64,000 nucleotides of DNA from Arthrobacter sp. ERGS1:01 (GTDB taxonomy: Bacteria > Actinomycetota > Actinomycetes > Actinomycetales > Micrococcaceae), in contig NZ_CP012479.1 in the NCBI RefSeq assembly GCF_001281315.1, forward strand, positions 3,782,001 to 3,846,000, read 5' to 3'. Of the stretch, positions 42,151 through 49,711 are shown in pieces. The translations under genes were made by a program, and so were the position numbers. Below the pieces are notes generated by a model. It had not been told where the DNA came from. It searched no databases and worked only from the letters and a program-made list of their open reading frames with translations. The stretch's first letter is position 1, and each line of letters opens with the position of its first letter.

Positions 42151-43902
42151 TTATGGGCGGGCGGGCTTCCTGGTTCCTTTGAAGAGGAACAGTGCGGCAA
42201 CCGCCGCCAGGACGAGGGAAAGGCTGATGAGAATCGTGGCCAGGGCTGCCAAGGTTGGGTCCTGGTATTTCTGCATGTAAACAAACATCCAGACGGGCAG
42301 GGTTTCCTGGCCCGGCCGCAACAGGAAGACCGTCATGTCTACTTCGTCAAAACTGATGATGAAAGCAAATATCGTGGCGGCGATCAATGACGGCTTGATC
42401 GCAAAGAGCGTCGAAGCCCTAAACGCCATCCACGGGTTCGCACCCAAGTCCCGCGCCGCCTCATCGAGGGTGGCGTCCGTCCTGGCCAGGGCAGCGGTCA
42501 GAACGATGACAACGAATGGCAACATGATGATCACGTGCATCAGGATGACACCCGTGATTCCCTGAAAGGCTCCTACGGTATTTAGCAGCAGGAAGGCGCC
42601 CAGGCCGATGGTCACCTTCGGCACAACCATGGGTGCCAAGCTAAACACCTGGGCACCGTTCATGACTTTTGAGGAATAGCGGTGGAACGCCAGGCTGGCC
42701 ATGGTGCCCACTACCATCACGATGGCCGTGGACCATACGGCGATATACAAACTCGCGTATGTTGCCTCGGCAAGACCGTCCTGGGTCATCAGGTTTTGGT
42801 ACCACTTCATTGACCATCCGGGGATGGGCCACGCACCGTAGGAGGCCGATGAGAAGGACGAAACGACAATAATGAAAAGTGGGGACAAAACGAATATGTA
42901 GATTGCGGTGAGCCACACCTTCATCCCGATGCGCAGGCCCTTCGTGTCGCCAAGGCCGGTCACGCCAAGCTGCCCGCCAAAGGAGAATTTCTTTTGCGCC
43001 GCCGTGAACAGTCCCAGAACCACCAGTGCAAGGACCAGTAGAACAAAGCTCGTGACGGACGCCATGGGCCATTGAACGTTGTTGACGTCCGAATACACCA
43101 TGGTTGCCAGCACTGCCACCCGCCCTCCGCCCAGGAGGGATGGGGTGGCAAAGGAACTCATCGACATGGCAAACACAATCTGTGCACCGCCAATAATCCC
43201 GGGCGCAATGAGCGGCAGGGTCACCCGTCTGAACGTCGTGATGCGCGATGCCCCCAGATCGCCGGCGGCGTCCGCCACCGCGCCGTCGAGCTGGCCCAGC
43301 GAGCTCATCACGGGAAACACGATGAACGGCAGGAATATGTGTACCAGCGCAATCACCACCGAGGGGCGTGCGTACAGCAATTGCAGGGCGGGCAAGCCCA
43401 CCGAGGTCAGCATGGAGTTGAGCAGGCCGTGGTCATCCAGCAGCAGGCTCCATCCATACGTCCTGGCCACCACGCTTGTCATCAGCGGCGCAAATACGAT
43501 GAAGAGTCCCACATATCGCCACGGCACGCTCTTGATCTTGTGCAGGCCGTAGGCCGTTGGAACTCCCACGGCCACCGCGATCACGGTCGACAGTGACGCA
43601 ATCCGGAGGGTCTCAAGCACCCCGCCCCACCGGTAGCCGCTGGTGAGGAACTCAGCCCATGTGCCGATCGATCCGGTTTGGTCAGGCTGGCCGAACCGGA
43701 CAACGTGGAACGAATTTTCAAACAGCATGACCATCGCACCCAGGAAGAGGGTGGCCAGCAGGAACAGGCTTGGTGCCGCAAGCATCCAGCCCGAAGCACC
43801 GCGCAACAGTCCGCGCCTGCGCGGCGGCTGTTCGTGCGGCTCGCTGGCCTGCCGGTCCTCCACCGGATCGTGCGTCGACTTAGAATTCACCAAGGTCGAC
43901 AT
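42151..43902 (-). CDS. ABC transporter permease, two fused polyamine-type (PotB/PotC) halves
   Basis: 583 residues, about 12 membrane spans, twice the usual length. Each half has a BPD-type EAA loop: AVADAAGDLGASRITTFRRVTLPLIAPGI in the first and TLDEAARDLGANPWMAFRASTLFAIKPSL in the second. A basic/acidic tail without spans precedes the first helix. In most relatives these are two proteins. It forms the whole channel of a spermidine/putrescine-type importer with the adjacent ATPase and binding lipoprotein. It starts three bases after the binding-protein stop. Confidence 0.88.
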   Translation of the reverse strand: MSTLVNSKSTHDPVEDRQASEPHEQPPRRRGLLRGASGWMLAAPSLFLLATLFLGAMVMLFENSFHVVRFGQPDQTGSIGTWAEFLTSGYRWGGVLETLRIASLSTVIAVAVGVPTAYGLHKIKSVPWRYVGLFIVFAPLMTSVVARTYGWSLLLDDHGLLNSMLTSVGLPALQLLYARPSVVIALVHIFLPFIVFPVMSSLGQLDGAVADAAGDLGASRITTFRRVTLPLIAPGIIGGAQIVFAMSMSSFATPSLLGGGRVAVLATMVYSDVNNVQWPMASVTSFVLLVLALVVLGLFTAAQKKFSFGGQLGVTGLGDTKGLRIGMKVWLTAIYIFVLSPLFIIVVSSFSSASYGAWPIPGWSMKWYQNLMTQDGLAEATYASLYIAVWSTAIVMVVGTMASLAFHRYSSKVMNGAQVFSLAPMVVPKVTIGLGAFLLLNTVGAFQGITGVILMHVIIMLPFVVIVLTAALARTDATLDEAARDLGANPWMAFRASTLFAIKPSLIAATIFAFIISFDEVDMTVFLLRPGQETLPVWMFVYMQKYQDPTLAALATILISLSLVLAAVAALFLFKGTRKPARP

Positions 43903-43905
43903 GGG

Positions 43906-45051
43906 TCAGATCTTCGAGACGATGTCGCTGTTCCAACGATCGGTCCAGGCCGCGTTGTTCTTGCCCACAATGTCCCAATCGATGTCAATGAAACCTTCGA
44001 CAGTCGAGGGTTGAAAGGCCGGCAGGGACGCCAGCTTGGACGGAAGCACCGACTTGCTGTTAGCCGGGAGCTGGACAGCCGTTTCGGCCCACCGTGCAGC
44101 CCACTTTGGCGAGAGCATTTCGTTGACAATGTCCTGGCAAGCCTCGGACTCTGCGTCGCTTTGGCCGGCCACCGACTGCAGCATCACCGGCAGCGGGATG
44201 GCGCCTTCCTTCGGGATCGTGTACTGCAACGGCGCCCCGCCCTCAATCCATTGGTACGACGTGCCGTTGAAGTATGACGTGAGGGGCGTGGTCCCCGAGC
44301 TGAGGACGTTCAAGTACTGCGGGTTGGAATCGACGATCAACTTGATCTGGGAGGCCTTCTCCTCCCACAGCTTCCACCCCGGCTCCATGTTTTCCAGACT
44401 TCCGCCATTCATTTTGGCGGCCATGAAGACCACGTACCAGGGAAAGCCGAACATGCTGATCTTGCCCTTGAAGGCCGGATCCCACAGTGCCGACCAACTG
44501 TCCGGCGCCGTTGGCAGCTCCGTCTTGTTGGTCACTAGGCCGTATTGGTCGGCGCCGATGCCGATGCCAAACTGATCCTTCCGATGAAAGCTTGGCGCAA
44601 TGTCGGCAACGTTCGACATCGCGGAGTAATCCAGCTTCTGCCACATTTTGTCCCCGGCGCCCTGGACGGTGGTGTTGGTGTTGAAGAATCCCAAGTTCAC
44701 CAACGGCTGTGACGGATCCACCTTGCGTTGGGCCAACATCTTCCCATAGCCGACGGAATTCGACTGCTCATAGAATTTAATCTCCACGCTCGGGTGCGAG
44801 GCCTGGTACTCCTTGGCGAATTCCTTTGGCATCTTTGCCAGGTCGCCGCCGAGGAAGCAAAACATGGTCAGGGTCATTTTCTTTCCGCCGCCGGATGCGG
44901 TGCTGCCGGCGGCAAAGGGTGAGGCGCAGGCCGCCAGGGAGGCCGCCGCCGCGGTTGCGACGCCTCCGGCCAGGAAGCTTCGCCGGCTCAACCGAAGTTC
45001 GGGCTGCTTTGATTTCGCAGAGGTGACATCTGCAGATTTTTCAAAAAACAT
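43906..45051 (-). CDS. ABC transporter substrate-binding lipoprotein, PotD/PotF-like
   Basis: 381 residues from ATG 45051, which has GAAGGAGA seven bases upstream (a TTG 15 bases earlier was rejected). LSRRSFLAGGVATAAAASLAACASPF combines a Tat-type twin arginine with a lipobox (LAAC, Cys about 42). The mature part has LTMFCFLGGDLAKMPKEFAKEYQASHPSVEIKFYEQSNSVGYGKMLAQR and LVTNKTELPTAPDSWSALWDPAFKGKISMFGFP, typical of family-1 extracellular solute-binding proteins of the polyamine type. It delivers an unknown, probably cationic or amide, substrate to the fused permease. Confidence 0.88.
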   Translation of the reverse strand: MFFEKSADVTSAKSKQPELRLSRRSFLAGGVATAAAASLAACASPFAAGSTASGGGKKMTLTMFCFLGGDLAKMPKEFAKEYQASHPSVEIKFYEQSNSVGYGKMLAQRKVDPSQPLVNLGFFNTNTTVQGAGDKMWQKLDYSAMSNVADIAPSFHRKDQFGIGIGADQYGLVTNKTELPTAPDSWSALWDPAFKGKISMFGFPWYVVFMAAKMNGGSLENMEPGWKLWEEKASQIKLIVDSNPQYLNVLSSGTTPLTSYFNGTSYQWIEGGAPLQYTIPKEGAIPLPVMLQSVAGQSDAESEACQDIVNEMLSPKWAARWAETAVQLPANSKSVLPSKLASLPAFQPSTVEGFIDIDWDIVGKNNAAWTDRWNSDIVSKI

Positions 45052-45079
45052 GTGGTTCTCCTTCAAATCTCACAAGCAA

Positions 45080-46129
45080 TTAATGGGCCAAGATCACTGC
45101 AGAGCCGGAAGTCCAGCCAAATTTGATGCGCTGCCCGACAATTGGCAGGAACGACGCGTCGGTGGGCCGTTCGGACAGCACCGTACGTCCTCCGGCCAGG
45201 CGGATTTCGTACCGGATGCGGGATCCGCCAAACGTTATTTCCGAGATGGTGCCGTCGAAGCGGTTGGGTGCCTCCGGCGCGGCACCCTCGAAAAGCGAGA
45301 CGAATTCGGGCCTGACGGTGATGACCCGGCCTGGCTCATCGAGGTCAACGGCAAGACCCTCCGTATGGAATCGGCCGTCCTTCATCTCTCCGCGGAAAAC
45401 GTTGGTGTCCCCCACGAAAGTGGCGACAAATTCGGTAGCCGGGTTGTTGTAAATTTCCAGCGGGCTGCCCACCTGTTCGACTTTTCCGGCACTCATGACG
45501 GCAATTTCGTCGGACATGGTGAACGCTTCAAGCTGGTCATGGGTGACGTAGACAAAAGTCGTGCCGGAATTCTTTTGGATCTTTTTGAGGGCGTGCTGCA
45601 TTTGGACCCTGAGCTTGAAATCAAGGGAACTAAGCGGCTCATCCAGCAACAGCACGGCCGGCTCGTTGGCCAGGGCCCGTGCAATGGCCACCCGCTGCTG
45701 CTGGCCGCCGGATATTTGGTGCGGATAGCGGTTGGCCATGGCGGAAAGTTCGACCAACTCGAGTTTTTCCGCCACGATCCGCTTGATTTCGGCTCGCGAC
45801 TTTCCGTGGACTTTTGGCCCAAAAGCAATGTTCTTTGCGACGGTCATTTGCGGAAAGAGCGCCAGCCGCTGGAAGACCAGGTTGGTGGCCCGTTGGCGGC
45901 CGCTGGCGGCACGGATCGGCTCGTTGCGGATCTTCACCGTCCCGGCCGTGGGTTCTTCCAAGCCGGAGAGGATGCGAAGCAGGGTGGACTTTCCGCACCC
46001 CGACGGGCCAAGGAGCGAGAAGTACGAGCCCTTCTTGATGTTCAACGAAATGCGGTCAAGTCCCACGACTCCGCCGGCGTACACCTTGCGCAAGTCACTG
46101 ACTTCAATGTCTTTTTCTTGAGAATGCAT
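45080..46129 (-). CDS. ABC transporter ATP-binding protein, PotA-like
   Basis: 349 residues. Walker [10 protein letters not shown] (about 39-47), Q-loop [12 protein letters not shown], signature ISGGQQQR (Ile for the usual Leu), Walker [14 protein letters not shown] and H-loop VTHDQ are all present. A C-terminal TOBE domain follows ([11 protein letters not shown] onward). It powers the fused permease. AGGAAA precedes the ATG. Second gene of the islet transcript after iclR. Confidence 0.92.
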   Translation of the reverse strand: MHSQEKDIEVSDLRKVYAGGVVGLDRISLNIKKGSYFSLLGPSGCGKSTLLRILSGLEEPTAGTVKIRNEPIRAASGRQRATNLVFQRLALFPQMTVAKNIAFGPKVHGKSRAEIKRIVAEKLELVELSAMANRYPHQISGGQQQRVAIARALANEPAVLLLDEPLSSLDFKLRVQMQHALKKIQKNSGTTFVYVTHDQLEAFTMSDEIAVMSAGKVEQVGSPLEIYNNPATEFVATFVGDTNVFRGEMKDGRFHTEGLAVDLDEPGRVITVRPEFVSLFEGAAPEAPNRFDGTISEITFGGSRIRYEIRLAGGRTVLSERPTDASFLPIVGQRIKFGWTSGSAVILAH

Positions 46130-46189
46130 AGTTATTTCCTCGTTCTACGTTAAAGAAATTGCATTTACCTAGCCGTCAGGAACGTGCCG

Positions 46190-46972
46190 TTAACCCTTGC
46201 CAATGCCGGAAAGAAGTTGCGTCTGTTCAAAGAGCATCGCGATGGTGTCGGCTGCGATCTCGCGGGTAAACCTGGAGGCCGGGCCGCCAATCGACAATCC
46301 CCCAATGGCGCGGCCGTCGACGCCCAGGATCGGTGCCGCGCGGCAGCGCAGACCCGGGGCAAAGGTTTCTTCGTCGACCGCATACCCAACCCGGCGCACC
46401 TCTTCGAGTTCATCGGAGAGATTCGCCAGTTCCGCAGCCGGATCCCCATAGCCCGCGCCGCGAAGCAGCTCAAGTTGCTGCTCTTCGCTTTGCCGGGACA
46501 TGACGGCTTTGCCGAGAGCTGCCCGCACGGGTGAGATGAGCTCGCCAATCCTGTTGACGGCGCGCAACGGGTGTTCGCTTTCGGTCCTTGCCACGATGAT
46601 CATCTTTGTTCCAACGATCAGTCCACCGGTGACGCTTTCACCTGTTGCGGCCGCTAGAGACTTGGTTGCTTCCAATAGATGCGCGGGGCTGTGGAGTTGG
46701 GCCGCGACGGTCACCGACATCCTGACTAGTCGCCCGCCGGGCTCGTAGCGCCCGGCGTCGTTGCCGGTGAGAAATCCCCACTCCTCCAACTGGGCAAGCA
46801 GGCGGGATGTCGTCGACAACGGCACGTGAGCCTGGGCGGCGATCTCCGACAGTGTGAGCGGTCCATCCGGGGAGACTGTTGCCAGTTCGAGGATGTCCAG
46901 GATTCGACCCATGTAGCTTGTCTTTGGACTTCCACTCACTGAGAGTTCATTTTCATTCAGTGCAACTTCCAT
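46190..46972 (-). CDS. IclR family transcriptional regulator
   Basis: 260 residues from ATG 46972. The N-terminal winged helix is GRILDILELATVSPDGPLTLSEIAAQAHVPLSTTSRLLAQLEEWGFL. The effector domain has TGESVTGGLIVGTKMIIVARTESEHPLRAVNRIGELISPVRAALGKAVMS and GYAVDEETFAPGLRCRAAPILGVDGRAIGGLSIGGP, with the usual cysteine-containing pocket. It probably controls the islet genes downstream on the same strand. Its own promoter places transcription start at the initiation codon, so it is likely leaderless. It is the promoter-proximal gene of the islet. Confidence 0.9.
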   Translation of the reverse strand: MEVALNENELSVSGSPKTSYMGRILDILELATVSPDGPLTLSEIAAQAHVPLSTTSRLLAQLEEWGFLTGNDAGRYEPGGRLVRMSVTVAAQLHSPAHLLEATKSLAAATGESVTGGLIVGTKMIIVARTESEHPLRAVNRIGELISPVRAALGKAVMSRQSEEQQLELLRGAGYGDPAAELANLSDELEEVRRVGYAVDEETFAPGLRCRAAPILGVDGRAIGGLSIGGPASRFTREIAADTIAMLFEQTQLLSGIGKG

Positions 46973-46978
46973 GGCATG

Positions 46979-47008
46979 ACTGTAATGTGGCTCACGTTGA
47001 GGGGTCAA
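46979..47008 (-). promoter_or_regulatory. promoter of iclR (TTGACC-18-TACAGT), leaderless
   Basis: On the minus strand TTGACC (47003-47008) and TACAGT (46979-46984) are separated by 18 bases. The -10 box ends six bases before the ATG at 46972. It sits just inside the right repeat of the islet, so the islet brings its own promoter. Confidence 0.65.
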
Positions 47009-47042
47009 GAGCCTGACCGATATATTTCTTGCAGGAATTTTC

Positions 47043-47108
47043 CCAGGTGCCCGGCGGGCTCGTCTTTGACCGCCGCGAGGACTGAAACCTAGATCCGCGG
47101 CCGGGCCG
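47043..47108. repeat. right 66-bp direct repeat bounding the 8.56-kb islet
   Basis: Second copy of the SDR/PucR junction sequence (see the left copy at 38483-38548). Here the pucR-type 3' end belongs to the complete regulator gene, while the SDR part is an orphan fragment of the last 14 codons and stop. Confidence 0.95.
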
Positions 47109-48312
47109 CCCAGCGCGCGGCCTTCAGCGCCAGGTGCAGTTCCAGCCGGACCCGGCCGGCCAGCGGGTCAGCACCGATGATCCCGCGCACCCGCGAGAGC
47201 CTGTTGTACACGGTGGATCGGTGCAGGTGCAGCCGGTCGGCGATTCCGGCCACGGTGCCGTCGCTGTCGTACAGCAGCTCCAGCACCGGGAACAGTTCCG
47301 CGGCGCCGTCCCGATCCCGGATCAGCCGGTAGTACACGCTGTCCTCCGGGTTCGCGGCGCCGCCGGCCAGGACCTCGTAGACGCCGGCGCCGCGCACATC
47401 CAGGATCTGCCCCAGCGCCGGATCCACCACGGCAGCCTGGGCCGCGATCCGTGATTCCCGGCAGGCGGCCGGCAGGGCACGCAGGGACGTGAACGGCTCG
47501 CTGATGCCCATCACCACGTTCGACGCCGGCACCCCCAACCGCTTCGTCAACTCGGCCGCGTAGCGCTCCCGCACGGCGGCGTGCCGGGTCCGGCCCGGCG
47601 TGGACCGGAACAGCAACACGGCATGCGTGCCCAGCCCGGCACTGAACAGGGCGTCGTCAATGCCCACCGTGGCCTGCAGCCCGGCGCTGCGGTGCACGAG
47701 TGCCGCGGCGAGCGGGTCCCGTGCGGGCGCGCCCGCCGTCACCCGCTCCAGCCCGGGACCGGCGTAGACCGTGGCGGCCTGCCAGGGGCCGCGCTGGCGG
47801 ATCTCCGGCCATTCGGCAATGACCCCGAGTGCGTGCTTGTCCCCGTCCGCGGCGGCCAGGAACTGTTGCTCCCGGTCGCGCCGAAGGCTGGATTCGGCCG
47901 TGTTGGAATCCAGCAGCAGCGTGGCCAGCAGGTCCAGCGAGTCGCGCACGGCCGGCAACTGGGCCAGGATCGCCGTCGCACTTTGTTCCTCGACGTCCTG
48001 CTGCACCCACAGGTAGCCCACGCGGAAGCCGCGCACCAGAAGCGGCACGCACACCCGGCCCAGCATGCCCAGTTCCTCGTTGGCCGGGACCACCACGGGG
48101 CGGACGGCGGTGGAGACCCCGTGCGAGAGCTGCCAGGCGCTGACGTCGGCCGGCACCCGCTTGCTCAGCAGGAAGTTCACCCGAACCCGGTCGGCATGGG
48201 ACTGGTTGGCGCTGTAGGCCAGCAACAGCCCGTCGAGGTCCTCCAGGGAGAGCCCGCGGCCCAGTTCCAGGGCCAGCTGCTCCACAAGGTCCTCGATCTC
48301 CGGATTTCGCAT
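47089..48312 (-). CDS. PucR/AdeR-type helix-turn-helix regulator, probable regulator of ald
   Basis: 407 residues from ATG 48312 (the upstream opening to 48525 has no family match). The C-terminal PucR HTH is LFPVLELLYDSDGTVAGIADRLHLHRSTVYNRLSRVRGIIGADPLAGRVRLELHLALKA. The N-terminal part (VEQLALELGRGLSLEDLDGLLLAYSANQ) and a GGDEF-like middle domain precede it. AdeR, a PucR-family activator, controls alanine dehydrogenase in other Gram-positives; the divergent ald gene fits that role. Its last codons lie in the islet repeat, three bases beyond the ancestral end of the SDR gene. Confidence 0.87.
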   Translation of the reverse strand: MRNPEIEDLVEQLALELGRGLSLEDLDGLLLAYSANQSHADRVRVNFLLSKRVPADVSAWQLSHGVSTAVRPVVVPANEELGMLGRVCVPLLVRGFRVGYLWVQQDVEEQSATAILAQLPAVRDSLDLLATLLLDSNTAESSLRRDREQQFLAAADGDKHALGVIAEWPEIRQRGPWQAATVYAGPGLERVTAGAPARDPLAAALVHRSAGLQATVGIDDALFSAGLGTHAVLLFRSTPGRTRHAAVRERYAAELTKRLGVPASNVVMGISEPFTSLRALPAACRESRIAAQAAVVDPALGQILDVRGAGVYEVLAGGAANPEDSVYYRLIRDRDGAAELFPVLELLYDSDGTVAGIADRLHLHRSTVYNRLSRVRGIIGADPLAGRVRLELHLALKAARWAARPRI

Positions 48313-48530
48313 GCAACCAGCGTACGGCCGGGGACAGACAGCAGGCGACACTTGCCCCGCAAGGATTCGACATTTGTCGAGACTGACCGCGAAAAGTTCC
48401 CGGAATTCCGGGCATCCCACAATCCGGGCCGGGACGGGAGCTATGAATTGCTTCACAACCCGGACGTAGTCTTTTGCTAACTGGCCACACACCGGCCCAC
48501 ACCGGCGCCCACAACAAAAGGACACACAAA
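48313..48530. promoter_or_regulatory. divergent pucR/ald control region with two palindromes
   Basis: TCGACA-TT-TGTCGA (48367-48380) and CCCGGAATTCCGGG (48399-48412) are perfect inverted repeats about 20 bases apart, 150 and 120 bases before ald. Either could be the binding site of the PucR-type regulator. Confidence 0.5.
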
Positions 48531-49643
48531 ATGATCATCGGCGTTCCCAAGGAAATCAAGAACAACGAATTCCGCGTAGCCATGACGGCCGCCGGCGTGC
48601 ACGAACTCACCCGCCACGGCCACACCGTGCTCATCGAGCGCGGCGCCGGCGTGGGCTCCAGCATTGATGACACCGAATACTCCGACGCCGGAGCCGAGCT
48701 GGTGACCGACGCCGCCGAGGTGTGGGGCCGGGCCGACATGGTGGTCAAGGTCAAGGAGCCCATCAGCGTCGAGTACCCGTACTTCCGCAAGGGCCTGGTG
48801 CTGTTCACCTACCTGCACTTGGCCGCCGAGCCGGAACTGACCCGCGCGCTCATGGACAGCGGCGTCACGGCCATCGCCTACGAGACCGTCCAGGTGGGCC
48901 GCACCCTGCCGCTGCTGGCACCCATGTCCGAGGTTGCCGGGCGCCTGTCCGTGCAGGTGGGCGCCGCATGCCTGACCGCCCCGGCCGGCGGCAAGGGCAT
49001 CCTGCTCGGCGGCGTTCCCGGGGTCCGCCCCGCCAACGTGGTGATCCTGGGCGCCGGTGTCTCCGGCACCAACGCCGCCGCCATGGCCATTGGCGCAGGC
49101 GCCGACGTGACCATCCTGGACATCAACATCAGCCGGTTGCAGGAATTGGACGCCCAGTACCAGAGCCGCTTGAAGACGGTCGCCTCCAACACCCTGGAAA
49201 TCGAACGTTCCCTCCTGGCTGCTGACCTGGTGATCGGCTCGGTGCTGATCCCCGGGGCCAAGGCGCCCAAGCTCGTCACGAACGACCTCGTCTCCCGCAT
49301 GAAGCCCGGTTCAGTCCTGGTGGACATCGCCGTTGACCAGGGCGGCTGCTTCGAGGACACGCGCCCCACCACGCACGCGGACCCTACCTACAAGGTCCAC
49401 AACTCGGTGTTCTACTGCGTGGCCAACATGCCCGGCGCGGTCCCCAACACCTCCACCTACGCGCTGACCAACGTGACCCTGCGCTACGCCGTGGCCCTGG
49501 CCAACCTGGGCGTCGCCGCGGCACTGGAGGCCGACGCCGCCCTGGCCGCGGGCCTGAACGTGGCCGGCGGCCAGGTGGCGCACCACTCGGTGTCCACCGC
49601 GCACGGACTGCCGCTCGCCGCCGACTGGCGCCAGCTGGTCTAG
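48531..49643 (+). CDS. ald: alanine dehydrogenase
   Basis: 370 residues, the standard length. MIIGVPKEIKNNEFRVAMTAAGVHELTRHGHTVLIERGAGVGSSIDD holds the substrate arginine and KEIKNNE motif. VVKVKEPISVEY contributes the pyruvate-binding lysine. YLHLA has the catalytic His, and VVILGAGVSGTNAAAMAIGAGADVTILDINI the NAD site. It converts L-alanine to pyruvate and ammonia with NAD, reversibly. AAAGGA lies eight bases before the ATG; upstream in-frame codons are outside the family. A strong terminator follows. Confidence 0.96.
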   Translation: MIIGVPKEIKNNEFRVAMTAAGVHELTRHGHTVLIERGAGVGSSIDDTEYSDAGAELVTDAAEVWGRADMVVKVKEPISVEYPYFRKGLVLFTYLHLAAEPELTRALMDSGVTAIAYETVQVGRTLPLLAPMSEVAGRLSVQVGAACLTAPAGGKGILLGGVPGVRPANVVILGAGVSGTNAAAMAIGAGADVTILDINISRLQELDAQYQSRLKTVASNTLEIERSLLAADLVIGSVLIPGAKAPKLVTNDLVSRMKPGSVLVDIAVDQGGCFEDTRPTTHADPTYKVHNSVFYCVANMPGAVPNTSTYALTNVTLRYAVALANLGVAAALEADAALAAGLNVAGGQVAHHSVSTAHGLPLAADWRQLV

Positions 49644-49652
49644 CAACAAAAG

Positions 49653-49696
49653 GGCGGGGCCGGCGGGATTGTTGATCCCGCCGGCCCCGCCTTTTT
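49653..49696 (+). terminator. intrinsic terminator after ald
   Basis: A perfect 17-bp stem (GGCGGGGCCGGCGGGAT with its complement) around a five-base TTGTT-type loop, followed by TTTTT at 49692-49696. It also lies just beyond the end of the convergent sialidase gene. Confidence 0.92.
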
Positions 49697-49711
49697 CACA
49701 CCCTGGTGGCG

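Larger units (their letters stand above)
38483..47108. mobile_element. 8.56-kb genomic islet flanked by 66-bp direct repeats, no recombinase
   Basis: The two repeats are 8,560 bp apart. Each contains the junction of the convergent SDR and PucR-regulator 3' ends, so the uninterrupted ancestor would have had these genes three bases apart with a single copy. Everything between them (amidohydrolase to iclR, all on the minus strand) is extra. Sampled lines inside look poorer in G+C (31-32 of 60 bases at 40381-40440 and 42301-42360) than a flanking line (39 of 60 at 36961-37020). Integration of a circular segment by site-specific or homologous recombination at the junction explains the layout; no integrase or transposase is present. 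Confidence 0.75.

Noticed and set aside
38483..47108. Phage or integrative element with tRNA att sites
   Set aside because: The repeats are protein-gene 3' ends, not tRNA sequence, and no integrase, excisionase or phage structural gene lies between them.
38483..47108. Simple transposon with target-site duplication
   Set aside because: A 66-bp target duplication is far longer than any transposase produces, and there are no terminal inverted repeats or transposase.
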